A stretch of DNA of 64,000 nt from NCBI GenBank assembly GCA_029007035.1, contig JAQXHC010000012.1:1-64000 (forward strand). The letters run 5' to 3'. Shown piece by piece: positions 41,531 to 50,760 of this stretch. This stretch comes from Oscillospiraceae bacterium (GTDB taxonomy: Bacteria > Bacillota > Clostridia > Oscillospirales > Ruminococcaceae). Position 1 is the stretch's first letter. Each line of letters starts with the position of its first letter. A model generated the notes under the pieces. That model made no database searches and was not told the origin of the DNA. It saw only the letters and a program-made list of their open reading frames with translations. A program made the translations under genes and the position numbers.

Positions 41531-42748
41531 TCAATTTAAGAAAATCATGTCAAAACGCGTTCCTGAATCTTTTTCGGAATATACAATAATTTGTCCATTG
41601 TGAGCTTCCGTAACTTTCTTTGCTACCGACATTCCTATGCCTACGCTGCTCATCTGAACATTATTGCTCTTTTTACCAAAGCGTGTAAAAATATTCGGAA
41701 TATCGCTCTGTGGTATACCTTTGCCATTGTCCTCAATCGAAATTGTTATGCTTACAGGAGTTTTTTCTGTTTTTACGATAATGTCCGTACATCCGGAGTG
41801 ATCTGCTGAATTTTTGATAATGTTCTCAACTGCTTCGCAGAGCCATAATCTGTCGTGGTTCATAAACAATTGTTCCGATAACGCGTCGAAGTGTATCTTG
41901 ATTTCTGTATCACGGAGCAGGGGATCAATTCGTCTGATTGCCGAGGAACAGGTTTCGTTCAGGTCACTGTATGTCATCCGGTATTCAACTGCATCGGCAT
42001 TCAGCTTTGCAAGTTTTAATGCTGAAACGGTTAGACTTTCCATACTGTCGGTATTAATTGAGATTTCATTTGCAAGCCGCGACTGGCTTTTCTTTGAAAT
42101 ATTGTCTGATTCCGCTAAAATATCGCTGTTCAGCCGAATGACCGCCAGCGATGTTTTAATCTGATGTGAAAAATCGGTCAGAAATTCGCGCAGAAATTCC
42201 TTTTCCTTCATAAGGCTGCTGTTAAGATACCTGAGTCTATCGGAAAGAATGTCAATTGCGTCCGAAAGTCGTTTTATACAGCTGAATTCCTCAGCAGAAA
42301 CAGATACTTTCGTACTCGTTTTTTCTGAAATATCAATGCACTTGACTCTTAGCGTTTCTACCTGACTATATGTTTTAAAAAGAACGCAGATTGAGCAGAT
42401 AAGCCATAGAGTATTGGTGAAATATAGAAAGATGATTAAAGCTGTAAAAATCATTCTGAAAATGTCAGTATAGCTGTCTATCAAGCGGAGATTCATGTCG
42501 GAGCTTACTCCGTAAACCGAAAACATTTTTTCTCCGGCAGTGACAGAATCCTCTGACGGATATCCTGTGAAATTCGTATCTCCGGAAGCTGCTGACAAAA
42601 CCGCTGTAAGCTGTTTTTCAACAATAACATCGGTGCATTTTTCAGAAACAAAATAAGCAGCTACCGTTAAAATTACAAGCATAATAATATAGATAAGAAC
42701 GAGACGTTTCGGTGATTTATTGTTTATGAATTTGTCTGCTGAGTCCAT
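41531..42748 (-). CDS. sensor histidine kinase
   Basis: A 405-residue membrane kinase. Two transmembrane helices (about 16-34 and 96-124) bracket an extracytoplasmic domain of about 60 residues. The HisKA motif is DFSHQIKT with H195. The HATPase domain has an N box (VENIIKNSADHS), a DNGKGIP motif and a GIGMSVAK motif. The frame overlaps the end of the response regulator by 25 bp. The short sensor domain is like those of kinases that sense through a partner ABC permease, but it is somewhat larger than BceS. Confidence 0.9.
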   Translation of the reverse strand: MDSADKFINNKSPKRLVLIYIIMLVILTVAAYFVSEKCTDVIVEKQLTAVLSAASGDTNFTGYPSEDSVTAGEKMFSVYGVSSDMNLRLIDSYTDIFRMIFTALIIFLYFTNTLWLICSICVLFKTYSQVETLRVKCIDISEKTSTKVSVSAEEFSCIKRLSDAIDILSDRLRYLNSSLMKEKEFLREFLTDFSHQIKTSLAVIRLNSDILAESDNISKKSQSRLANEISINTDSMESLTVSALKLAKLNADAVEYRMTYSDLNETCSSAIRRIDPLLRDTEIKIHFDALSEQLFMNHDRLWLCEAVENIIKNSADHSGCTDIIVKTEKTPVSITISIEDNGKGIPQSDIPNIFTRFGKKSNNVQMSSVGIGMSVAKKVTEAHNGQIIVYSEKDSGTRFDMIFLN

Positions 42749-43332
42749 TTATAACCTAACCCCCTCTTTGTAACAATTTGTCCGCAGGAGCTGCTTTTCA
42801 ATTTGTCTCTGAGTCTGCTGATATTGACCGAAAGTGTGTTATCATTTACGAAACAGTTTTTTGAATCCCACAGATATTCAAGAATCTGTTCACGAGTGAG
42901 AAATCGTTCCTTGTTTTGCATCAGATATTCAAGCAATTTCTGCTCCACTGCCGTAAGCTCAGGTCCGTCATAAAATGCGGCACTTCTTCTCAATACAGCC
43001 TTAACACGTGACAAAAGCTCGTTTAACCTGAATGGCTTGCGAATATAGTCGTCAGCACCGCAGTCGAAACCGTTTACCACATCAGCTTCATCATCACACG
43101 ATGTAATAAATATAATCGGAGTGCCGTATTTTTCGTGAATGTTACGGCAGAAATCCATCCCATTCCCATCGGGCAGTATTACATCAAGTAGAATCAGGTC
43201 GCTGTCACTTATCATCTTTTCGCTTTCGGTCAGATTTGCAGACATCTGCGCTGAATAACCTGCTTCTTCAAGAGCAAAAGCAATATTTTTCCGCAATATA
43301 TCATCGTCTTCGATGATCAGAATTCTGTTCAT
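42724..43332 (-). CDS. OmpR-family response regulator
   Basis: A 202-residue regulator. The receiver domain has acidic pocket E8-D9-D10, phosphoacceptor D50 (LLDVILPDGNG), Thr/Ser near 78 and K99. A winged-helix Trans_reg_C DNA-binding domain follows (about 130-200). It is a little shorter than the usual 220-230 residues because the linker is short. First gene of the kinase pair, with a consensus promoter. It probably activates the ABC genes downstream. Confidence 0.92.
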   Translation of the reverse strand: MNRILIIEDDDILRKNIAFALEEAGYSAQMSANLTESEKMISDSDLILLDVILPDGNGMDFCRNIHEKYGTPIIFITSCDDEADVVNGFDCGADDYIRKPFRLNELLSRVKAVLRRSAAFYDGPELTAVEQKLLEYLMQNKERFLTREQILEYLWDSKNCFVNDNTLSVNISRLRDKLKSSSCGQIVTKRGLGYKWTQQTNS

Positions 43333-43374
43333 ATTCAGTAATCTCCATATAAACCAATTTATTATTCTTATATA

Positions 43375-43403
43375 ATTATATCATTTTTAAATTAAAAGGT
43401 CAA
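43375..43403 (-). promoter_or_regulatory. promoter of the two-component system
   Basis: TTGACC (43398-43403), exactly 17 bp, TATAAT (43375-43380), about 40 bp before the start codon. Confidence 0.8.
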
Positions 43404-43521
43404 TATAAGATGAAAACAACTTCTTACCTGTCTGTTAACAGTCTTGATACAATCTTTTTTCTATCAACCTTAACCGTGGTCAGTCCTCTGCCGGATTTTT
43501 TATAGACAAACCGCTGATGCG

Positions 43522-43548
43522 AAGTAGTATAAACTACTTATATTTTTT
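43522..43548 (+). terminator. orphan terminator-like hairpin
   Basis: AAGTAGT (43522-43528), loop ATAA, ACTACTT (43533-43539), then ATATTTTTT. It has intrinsic terminator form on the plus strand but no gene upstream on that strand in the gap. It may end antisense transcription or a small RNA. Confidence 0.5.
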
Positions 43549-43607
43549 AAGGCACTGACTGAATACTGGTTAAAATGATGAAAAAAGGACAGATAGACAA
43601 AAAAAGG

Positions 43608-43636
43608 TTGAATCTGCGGAAAAATGGTGATATAAT
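43608..43636 (+). promoter_or_regulatory. SulP gene promoter
   Basis: TTGAAT (43608-43613), 17-bp spacer, TATAAT (43631-43636). Confidence 0.75.
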
Positions 43637-43673
43637 ACAAAATTGTTGAATAAATATCAAATAGGAGAAAGTA

Positions 43674-45368
43674 ATGGAAAAAGAACAGAAAAAAGCCACA
43701 AAGGAAAAGTTAAAGCCGAAGCTTTTCTCAGTATTGAAAAACTATTCGGCACAGCAGTTTGCAATGGACGTTATCTCCGGAATTATTGTAGCAATAATTG
43801 CATTGCCGCTTTCAATCGCACTTGCACTTGCCTCTGGAGTAAACCCTGAGCAGGGTCTCTACACCGCTATAACAGCTGGATTTGTTGTATCCTTTCTTGG
43901 CGGAAGCCGGGTTCAGATTGCCGGACCAACCGCTGCATTTGCTACAATTGTTGCCGGAATAGTAGCCAAAGAGGGAATGGACGGTCTTATTATTTCCACG
44001 GTTATGGCAGGTATTTTCCTTATTATAATGGGATTATGCCGCTTTGGAAGCCTGATAAAATACATACCAAATACAATTACAGCAGGCTTCACCTTTGGAA
44101 TTGCTGTTACAATTGTTATCGGACAAATCAAGGATTTCTGCGGTATGAAATTCAGCGGCTCACCTATTGAAACAACCGAGAAGATTGGCGAACTTATCAG
44201 AAGCATCGGAACATTTAATTATCAGGCGTTTCTGATTGGTCTGCTTTCGCTGGCTATTCTGATTTTCTGGCCAAAAAAGCTGAGTAAAATTCCGGCTTCA
44301 CTGATTGCGGTAATTGTCGCATCATTGGTTGTAAAATTTGCAAATTTGAACGTCAATACAATCGGCGATTTATATACAATATCATCGTCTGCACCTAAGT
44401 TCAGTATTCCGGATGTAAGTATTGACAGAATACGCACGCTGATTCCAAATGCCTTTACGATTGCAGTCCTTGCGGCAGTTGAATCACTTCTTTCATGTGT
44501 TGTTGCCGACGGTATGATAGGCTCTAAACATCGCTCTAACATGGAACTTGTTGCACAGGGTGCAGGCAACATTACATCTGCCCTTTTCGGAGGTATTCCT
44601 GCAACCGGTGCAATTGCCCGTACTGCTGCAAATATCAAAAACGGCGGACGCACTCCTATTGCCGGAATGATTCATTCAGTTGTTTTATTTATAATACTCA
44701 TACTGCTCATGCCATACGCTTCAAACTTTCCAATGCCCGCAATTGCTGCTATACTTTTTGTTGTGGCGTATAATATGTGCGGTTGGCGCGGAATTGCCAA
44801 TACTGTAAAGACTGCGCCGAAAAGTGATATTGTCGTTCTTTTTGTAACATTGATACTCACCATTGTTTTCGACCTTGTGGTTGCAATCGGTGTTGGAATG
44901 GTACTTGCCGCTCTCCTGTTCATGAAAAGAATGGCAGATGTTACTGAAGTCCACGGCTGGGTTTATGTTGACGATGAAGATACAGACCCCGACAATATAA
45001 CCCTGAAAAAAGTACCAAAGAATACAAGGGTTTACGAAATCAATGGTCCTATGTTTTTCGGTGCTTCTGATAAATTCGGATATATGCTTGATGACACGAA
45101 TATTGACGTTCTCTGTATACGAATGAGAAATGTTCCGGCAATCGACGCTACCGGAGTTGAGACTCTTGACAAAATTACAAAGCGCTGCCGGAAGCATAAT
45201 ATTGCCGTTGTGTTTTCTCACGTTAACGAGCAACCTATGCACGCGATGGAAAAAGCCGGATTCGTTGAGCGTATCGGACGAGAAAACTTCTGTAACCACA
45301 TTGATACGGCGCTGCTTCGCGCTGAGGAAATTGAAAGGACAAACGCTGCTCTCACAGTAAAAAAATAA
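43674..45368 (+). CDS. SulP-family anion transporter with STAS domain
   Basis: A 564-residue secondary transporter. The SLC26/SulP membrane domain has about 12-14 helices (residues 25-425), including the GPTAAF motif near 84. A C-terminal cytoplasmic STAS domain follows (about 445-550; IDATGVETL). Substrates in the family include sulfate, bicarbonate and dicarboxylates, and sequence does not settle which one. It is monocistronic with its own promoter and terminator. Sulfate assimilation genes are not nearby; bicarbonate uptake would help PEP carboxylation feeding the succinate pathway, but this is speculation. Confidence 0.9.
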   Translation: MEKEQKKATKEKLKPKLFSVLKNYSAQQFAMDVISGIIVAIIALPLSIALALASGVNPEQGLYTAITAGFVVSFLGGSRVQIAGPTAAFATIVAGIVAKEGMDGLIISTVMAGIFLIIMGLCRFGSLIKYIPNTITAGFTFGIAVTIVIGQIKDFCGMKFSGSPIETTEKIGELIRSIGTFNYQAFLIGLLSLAILIFWPKKLSKIPASLIAVIVASLVVKFANLNVNTIGDLYTISSSAPKFSIPDVSIDRIRTLIPNAFTIAVLAAVESLLSCVVADGMIGSKHRSNMELVAQGAGNITSALFGGIPATGAIARTAANIKNGGRTPIAGMIHSVVLFIILILLMPYASNFPMPAIAAILFVVAYNMCGWRGIANTVKTAPKSDIVVLFVTLILTIVFDLVVAIGVGMVLAALLFMKRMADVTEVHGWVYVDDEDTDPDNITLKKVPKNTRVYEINGPMFFGASDKFGYMLDDTNIDVLCIRMRNVPAIDATGVETLDKITKRCRKHNIAVVFSHVNEQPMHAMEKAGFVERIGRENFCNHIDTALLRAEEIERTNAALTVKK

Positions 45369-45396
45369 ACTATATCATTACATGATAAACAATTAT

Positions 45397-45482
45397 TAAA
45401 GGCGATACCACATAATTAGCGAATGATGCACATCTGACTGTGCACACACAGCAATTTTTAAGCGGTATTGCCTTATTTTTTT
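45397..45482 (+). terminator. long-stem terminator after the SulP gene
   Basis: AAAGGCGATACC (45398-45409) pairs with GGTATTGCCTT (45464-45474), with one G-U, followed by TTATTTTTTT. The loop contains a second small GTGCAC-type hairpin. Confidence 0.75.
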
Positions 45483-45511
45483 CTGTATATTCTGATGTGT
45501 AAAGTTTGAAA

Positions 45512-48500
45512 TCAAATCAGACCTATTTTATCATATGAGAACAACTCTGCAAGCTTTTCTGTACTTTGAGCAGAAATCTGAACCGACAGTTTTGTTTTTG
45601 GCAGAACTGTTTTTTTAATATCCGTCAGGTAAAAACACACTGCGGTTTCTCCCCGATAAAGCGAAGCAAGTCCCTGAAGCTGTTCCAATGCATCGCTGAC
45701 TGATTTTGAATCAAGTTTAACGCATAGCTTCCTGCCCTCGGTAAAACGTCCGAACTCGCCGTCGGAAAAAATGCTTTCACAGATAACTGAAGCCGTTTCA
45801 TCTTTAAGAGAGATTTTTCCGCTGATCAGCAGTACATTTCCGGGATTGAGCCTTGAAGCTGCAACCGAAAACAAATCCGGAAATGCTATTGCGTCTATTT
45901 CACTGCCGTTGTCCTCCAGCGTAAGGAAACACATATTATCCCCTTTTTTGGTTACATGAGTTTTTTTATCCTGTAGAATACACAATATTCTTACCGGGTC
46001 TCCGTCGCGGAAACGACTCCCCTGCCCACTGATTATTTCATAAATTGAAACAGTTCGCAGAAGCTTCTTAAGATAGCTGAATTCGTCAAGCGGATTACCG
46101 CTCAAATACATTCCTGCTGCTTCCTTTTCCATTGCGAGCAGTCTTTTTGAAGCATACTCGGTACGCTCGGGAATTTTTATTCCGGAAGCTGCTGACTCTT
46201 CAAGTCCAAGAAGATTCAGCTGACCCTCAATTACACCACCCGAAGCTGATGATACCGCACTGAGAATCTGCTCATAGCATTCCAGAAGCTGACGACGATT
46301 CTGTCCAAGGCTGTCGAATGCTCCTGCCTTGATCAGATTTTCAATAGATTTTCTGTTTAAATCTCTTCCCTCAATCCTCTCGCAGAAATCCTGAAAACTT
46401 CTGTAACTTCCATTTTTTTTCCGTTCGGCTATGATTTTATCGGCAAGTCCGCTGCCTGCATTTTTTATAGCTAAAAGTCCGAAATACATTTTGCCGTCAC
46501 AGTAAGTAAAACCTTTCATACTTTTATTTACGTCGGGAGGAACGATTTCGATTCCCTTTTTCCTGCATAGGCTGATATACTCAGCAAGCTTTGAAGTTGT
46601 CGAAATTACGCTGCTCATCAACGCAGCCATGTATTCGCCTGTATAATGGCATTTTAGATACGCAGTCTGATATGAAAGATATGCATAGGCAGCAGCATGA
46701 GATTTATTGAACGCATATGAAGCAAAACTCATCATTTCATCGAAAATCTCATTTGATGTATTCTCAGGAATGCCATTTTTCTTCGCTCCGTTGACAAAGC
46801 TTTCACGCTCATGAAGCATAACATCGTGTTTTTTCTTAGCCATTGCACGTCGGACAATATCCGCATGACCATATGAATACCCTGCAAGCTTCCGGCAGAT
46901 TTCCATAACCTGTTCCTGATATACAATACAGCCATAAGTCTCGCTAAGAATTTCTTTAAGCAAAGGATGCTTGTAGGTTATATTCCGGGGATTACGTTTA
47001 TTGGCAATATATTCGGGAATTGACTTCATAGGTCCGGGTCGGTAAAGCGATAGAACGGCAATTAAATCCTCCAGGCGCTCAGGATGAAGTTCAATAATAC
47101 GCTGTGTAATTCCGTCGCTTTCAAACTGAAATACCCCACCCGTATCACCGTCGGAAAGCATTTTGAATACTTTCCCGTCATCGGTCGGAATTAAATCTAC
47201 ATCAAAGTCAGGCTCTTTACGATGAATTTCATTCACACAGTCACGGATAACTGTCAGGTTCCTGAGTCCAAGAAAATCCATTTTGAGAAGTCCGAGTGAT
47301 TCAAGAACAGTCATCGTATACTGTGTTACAACTGTTCCGTCGTTTCTTTGTAACGGTACAAGGTCGCTGAGCGGAACAGCGGAAATAACAACTCCTGCTG
47401 CATGAGTCGAGGCATGGCGAGGCATCCCCTCAATCTGTCTTGCAGTATCGATAACCTTTTTTACAGAGCTGTCAGCACGGCAGAGACTGCGTAAATCTTC
47501 AGACTGGGCAAGACATTCATCAAGTGTAAGCTTTGGATCGATAAGCTTCGCTGCTTTGTCACAGAGCTGATAGGGAATATTCATTACACGCCCGACATCG
47601 CGGACAGCTGCTCTCGCTTTCATTGTATCAAAAGCGATTATCTCCGAAACATAGTTGCTTCCGTATTTTTTTATTACGTAATCCTTGACCTGCTGACGCC
47701 CCTCTATACAGAAGTCTATATCGAAATCGGGCATACTAATGCGTTCCGGATTAAGGAAACGTTCAAAAAGCAGATTATATTTCATCGGGTCAATTCCTGT
47801 AATTCCGATACAGTATGCGCAAAGACTGCCTGCTCCCGAACCTCTTCCCGGACCGACGGGAATCTTCTGTTCGCGTGCATATCTTATAAAGTCCCACACG
47901 ATAAGGTAGTAGTCGGTGTATCCCATTTCAGTTATAACTTTAAGCTCGTGTTCCATTCGATTAAGAACAGCCGGATCTGGATTTTCTCCATAAATCCTGT
48001 GCATTCCGTTTATACAAAGTTCCCGGAAAAACTGAATATTATCTGTAACACCATCAATGCTGAATTTAGGCAGCTTAATATTACCAAATTCAAATTCAAC
48101 ATTGCACCTTTGGGCTATCTTCGCTGTGTTGTAAACGGCTTCTTCGTGACCTTTGAAAAGACTGCACATCTCCTCAGCCGACTTTAGATAGAATTCATCT
48201 GTTTCAAAACTGACGCTGTTTTTTTCGGTTATCAGTTTATTCATCTGAATGCAGAGAAGTACATTCTGCATTTCAGCGTCATCCTTAAAAATATAATGAC
48301 AATCGTTTGAGGCGGCAAGGGGAATTCCTGTTTCTTCCGAAAGCCTGTATTGCAATGGAAGAATCTGAAGCTCCTCACGGATTCCATGATTCTGAACCTC
48401 TATAAAGTAATTATTCTTACCGAAAATGTCGCGATAGCGCAAAGCCGTATTCACAGCTTTATCATACTGACCGTTTACAAGAAGACGAGGAATCTCTCCT

Positions 48501-48925
48501 GCAAGGCAAGCGGACATACAAATAAGCCCCTCGTGATATTTCTCGAGGAGCTCAATATCGACTCTCGGTTTATTGTAAAATCCTTCCAGACTCGCAAATG
48601 ATACGAGCTTGACAAGATTTTTATATCCTGTATTGTTTTCGCAAAGAACAACCAGATGGTAAGGCGAGCTGTCAATCCGTGATTCCTTGTCAAAACGGGT
48701 TCTTGGAGCAACATACAGCTCGCATCCAATAATCGGCTTGATTCCCGCATCTTTTGCAATATTGTAGAATTCAACAGCTCCGTACATATTTCCATGGTCT
48801 GTAATTGCCACAGCTGTCTGTCCAAGCTCCTTTGCACGTTCAACAAGTCGTTTGATTCTGCAGGCTCCGTCAAGCAGGCTATATTCCGTATGGACGTGCA
48901 AATTTACATAATCACTTGATGCCAT
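45512..48925 (-). CDS. dnaE: DNA polymerase III subunit alpha
   Basis: A 1137-residue replicative polymerase of DnaE type. It has an N-terminal PHP domain (HVHTEYSLLDGAC, DHGNMYG), polymerase palm motifs (GPGRGSGAGS, PDFDIDFC with the catalytic aspartates), then thumb and fingers, a helix-hairpin-helix region (about 830-880) and an OB fold (about 985-1060). The start overlaps the whiA end by 14 bp, with GGAGG 11 nt upstream. It is the last gene of the long hprK operon. A PolC homologue is expected elsewhere, as in other Firmicutes. Confidence 0.96.
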   Translation of the reverse strand: MASSDYVNLHVHTEYSLLDGACRIKRLVERAKELGQTAVAITDHGNMYGAVEFYNIAKDAGIKPIIGCELYVAPRTRFDKESRIDSSPYHLVVLCENNTGYKNLVKLVSFASLEGFYNKPRVDIELLEKYHEGLICMSACLAGEIPRLLVNGQYDKAVNTALRYRDIFGKNNYFIEVQNHGIREELQILPLQYRLSEETGIPLAASNDCHYIFKDDAEMQNVLLCIQMNKLITEKNSVSFETDEFYLKSAEEMCSLFKGHEEAVYNTAKIAQRCNVEFEFGNIKLPKFSIDGVTDNIQFFRELCINGMHRIYGENPDPAVLNRMEHELKVITEMGYTDYYLIVWDFIRYAREQKIPVGPGRGSGAGSLCAYCIGITGIDPMKYNLLFERFLNPERISMPDFDIDFCIEGRQQVKDYVIKKYGSNYVSEIIAFDTMKARAAVRDVGRVMNIPYQLCDKAAKLIDPKLTLDECLAQSEDLRSLCRADSSVKKVIDTARQIEGMPRHASTHAAGVVISAVPLSDLVPLQRNDGTVVTQYTMTVLESLGLLKMDFLGLRNLTVIRDCVNEIHRKEPDFDVDLIPTDDGKVFKMLSDGDTGGVFQFESDGITQRIIELHPERLEDLIAVLSLYRPGPMKSIPEYIANKRNPRNITYKHPLLKEILSETYGCIVYQEQVMEICRKLAGYSYGHADIVRRAMAKKKHDVMLHERESFVNGAKKNGIPENTSNEIFDEMMSFASYAFNKSHAAAYAYLSYQTAYLKCHYTGEYMAALMSSVISTTSKLAEYISLCRKKGIEIVPPDVNKSMKGFTYCDGKMYFGLLAIKNAGSGLADKIIAERKKNGSYRSFQDFCERIEGRDLNRKSIENLIKAGAFDSLGQNRRQLLECYEQILSAVSSASGGVIEGQLNLLGLEESAASGIKIPERTEYASKRLLAMEKEAAGMYLSGNPLDEFSYLKKLLRTVSIYEIISGQGSRFRDGDPVRILCILQDKKTHVTKKGDNMCFLTLEDNGSEIDAIAFPDLFSVAASRLNPGNVLLISGKISLKDETASVICESIFSDGEFGRFTEGRKLCVKLDSKSVSDALEQLQGLASLYRGETAVCFYLTDIKKTVLPKTKLSVQISAQSTEKLAELFSYDKIGLI

Positions 48926-49841
48926 ATTCTGAGTTTCCTCCCGAACGAATTTCCTCTGCGATTTTTGCCAGCTTTTTAAAACGGTGATTAACTCCCGAAC
49001 GGCTGATTGGAGGATTCAAGCACTCTCCTATCTCTTTAAGACTCATATCACTATTCTCAATACGAAGCTCTGAAACCTCACGAAGTTCGTCAGTCAGTGA
49101 ATCAAGTCCAATCGAACTTTCAATAAGCTTTATATCCTCAAGCTGTCGCATTGCAGCATTCACAACCTTGTCTATATTTGCACTGTCACAATTTGCAATG
49201 CGATTTGCCTTATTGCGAACATCTTTGTAAATTTTAACGTTTATCATTTCAAGTGTGCATTTCTGCGCCCCGATAAAGGTCAGCGTATCTTCAATCGATT
49301 CGCTGTCCTTGATATATACAATATATTGTCCGCGCCGCAGTGCAGTTTTGGCAGTTATTTCAATGTCGTTAAGCAGCATTACAAGTTCTGCTGCTATCAG
49401 TTCGGAAGGCGTTACGAATTCAAGATGATACTCCTTTGAGGGGTCGTTAACACTTCCGCAGGCAAGAAATACTCCTCCTGCGAAAACACCAAGACTGCTG
49501 TTTGCTATAAGTTCAAAGTCTATACTGCGCCGCTCGGGACAAATATTATAGCATTTAAGAATTTCAGCGGTATGCTCCGGATTGGTTATGTCGTATGTAA
49601 ACATAACAGCTCCGTTTTTACGCTCGTTTTCATGGCGTCTGAAATCTATTCTGCCCTGAAATACAGATTTGATGAGCTTTTCAAACATCGCCGAAGAATG
49701 AGTGCTCTCGGTCTGGAAACAGATATGCTCGGCAGTAAGTGTCCTGCTGAACATAAGCATACCGTAAAGGCAGGCAAACCTGCGCTCTTTATCATTTACC
49801 GAACGGCAGATTTCTTTTCTTACTTCGCCTGAAAAGGATAT
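48912..49841 (-). CDS. whiA: DNA-binding protein WhiA (apparent AUA/AUC/AUU start)
   Basis: About 309 residues: an N-terminal degenerate LAGLIDADG-like domain and a C-terminal helix-turn-helix (about 225-305). WhiA acts in cell division and sporulation regulation. The first ATG in frame is 49760, which would drop 27 residues. Reading back in frame gives SFSGEVRKE..., the conserved WhiA N-terminus, preceded by ATT-ATC-ATA and then the rapZ stop TGA. No ATG, GTG or TTG lies between that stop and ATG 49760. A strong GGGGGGAG ribosome binding site sits directly before ATT, 6 nt before ATA. Start 49841 (ATA) gives the usual family length. Readthrough of TGA or start at 49760 are the alternatives. 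Confidence 0.85.
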   Translation of the reverse strand: MSFSGEVRKEICRSVNDKERRFACLYGMLMFSRTLTAEHICFQTESTHSSAMFEKLIKSVFQGRIDFRRHENERKNGAVMFTYDITNPEHTAEILKCYNICPERRSIDFELIANSSLGVFAGGVFLACGSVNDPSKEYHLEFVTPSELIAAELVMLLNDIEITAKTALRRGQYIVYIKDSESIEDTLTFIGAQKCTLEMINVKIYKDVRNKANRIANCDSANIDKVVNAAMRQLEDIKLIESSIGLDSLTDELREVSELRIENSDMSLKEIGECLNPPISRSGVNHRFKKLAKIAEEIRSGGNSEYGIK

Positions 49842-49856
49842 GATAATCTCCCCCCG

Positions 49857-50729
49857 TCAGATTTTTCTGTCCCTTGTTATATCGCGATGATATTTCTGAA
49901 TTTTATATTCCTTTTCCGATAAATAAGCTGCCATCAGTTCGGCAAATGTAATTGAACGATGCTTTCCACCTGTACATCCGAATGCGATTACAAGCTGGCT
50001 TTTACCCTCACTTATATACAGCGGGATGAGAAAATCAATCAGATCCTTCAGTTTATCAAAGAGGAGTCTTGATTGCTCAAAGCTCATAACATAGTCCCTC
50101 ACACACTGCTCACAGCCTGTATGCTGACGCAGTTCGTCGATATAATAAGGATTAGGAAGACATCTGACGTCAAATACAAGGTCGGATTCAGTCGAAACAC
50201 CATACTTATAGCCAAAGGACATTACCTTTATCGTAAGGGAATCAGAGCGGCGCTCGAGGAAAAGCTCTTTGACCTGTTCTTTGAGCTGATTTGTCGAGCA
50301 ATTTGAGGTCTCAATATAGAAATCGGCATTTTCTCTGAGCTGAGAGAGCTGTTCCCATTCATATCGGATTGCCTGATGCAGATTACCGTTGAATTTGTCA
50401 TAAAGCGGATGTTTTCGCCGTGTTTCTTTATATCGCTTTATAAGAACCTCGTCGCTTGCTTCAATGTAGAGTATCTTTACATCAACTTCGCCGTCGTTTT
50501 TCAGTGTTTGCCATGAATGAATAATCTCCGCAAACATATCGCCCGACCTTATATCCACAGCAACTGCAATATTTTCGAGTCCGCTCTCGGAATGGCGGCA
50601 CAAATCAACAAATTTCGGAATAAGTCCCGGGGGAATATTATCGATGCAGTAATAGCCTATATCCTCCATAACGTCCATTACACATGATTTTCCAGAGCCT
50701 GACATTCCCGTAATTATCAACAGCTGCAT
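49857..50729 (-). CDS. rapZ: RNase adapter protein RapZ (YvcJ)
   Basis: A 290-residue nucleotide-binding protein. Walker A is GMSGSGKS (8-15), and the C-terminal signature GCTGGKHRSI lies near 265-274. In E. coli RapZ guides RNase E to GlmZ; in Bacillus the YvcJ homologue is a GTPase linked to competence and signalling. Its stop codon TGA is in frame with the downstream whiA coding sequence. It lies 31 bp after murB. A GGAGG site lies before the ATG. Confidence 0.94.
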   Translation of the reverse strand: MQLLIITGMSGSGKSCVMDVMEDIGYYCIDNIPPGLIPKFVDLCRHSESGLENIAVAVDIRSGDMFAEIIHSWQTLKNDGEVDVKILYIEASDEVLIKRYKETRRKHPLYDKFNGNLHQAIRYEWEQLSQLRENADFYIETSNCSTNQLKEQVKELFLERRSDSLTIKVMSFGYKYGVSTESDLVFDVRCLPNPYYIDELRQHTGCEQCVRDYVMSFEQSRLLFDKLKDLIDFLIPLYISEGKSQLVIAFGCTGGKHRSITFAELMAAYLSEKEYKIQKYHRDITRDRKI

Positions 50730-50760
50730 ACATTACCTCCGGTCTGATTTTATATTTTGC

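Larger units (their letters stand above)
43333..43673. other. divergent intergenic region between response regulator and SulP genes
   Basis: About 340 bp. It holds the response-regulator promoter (43375-43403, minus), a terminator-like hairpin on the plus strand (43522-43548) and the SulP promoter (43608-43636). No coding frame was supported. The terminator lacks an obvious upstream gene. Confidence 0.6.
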
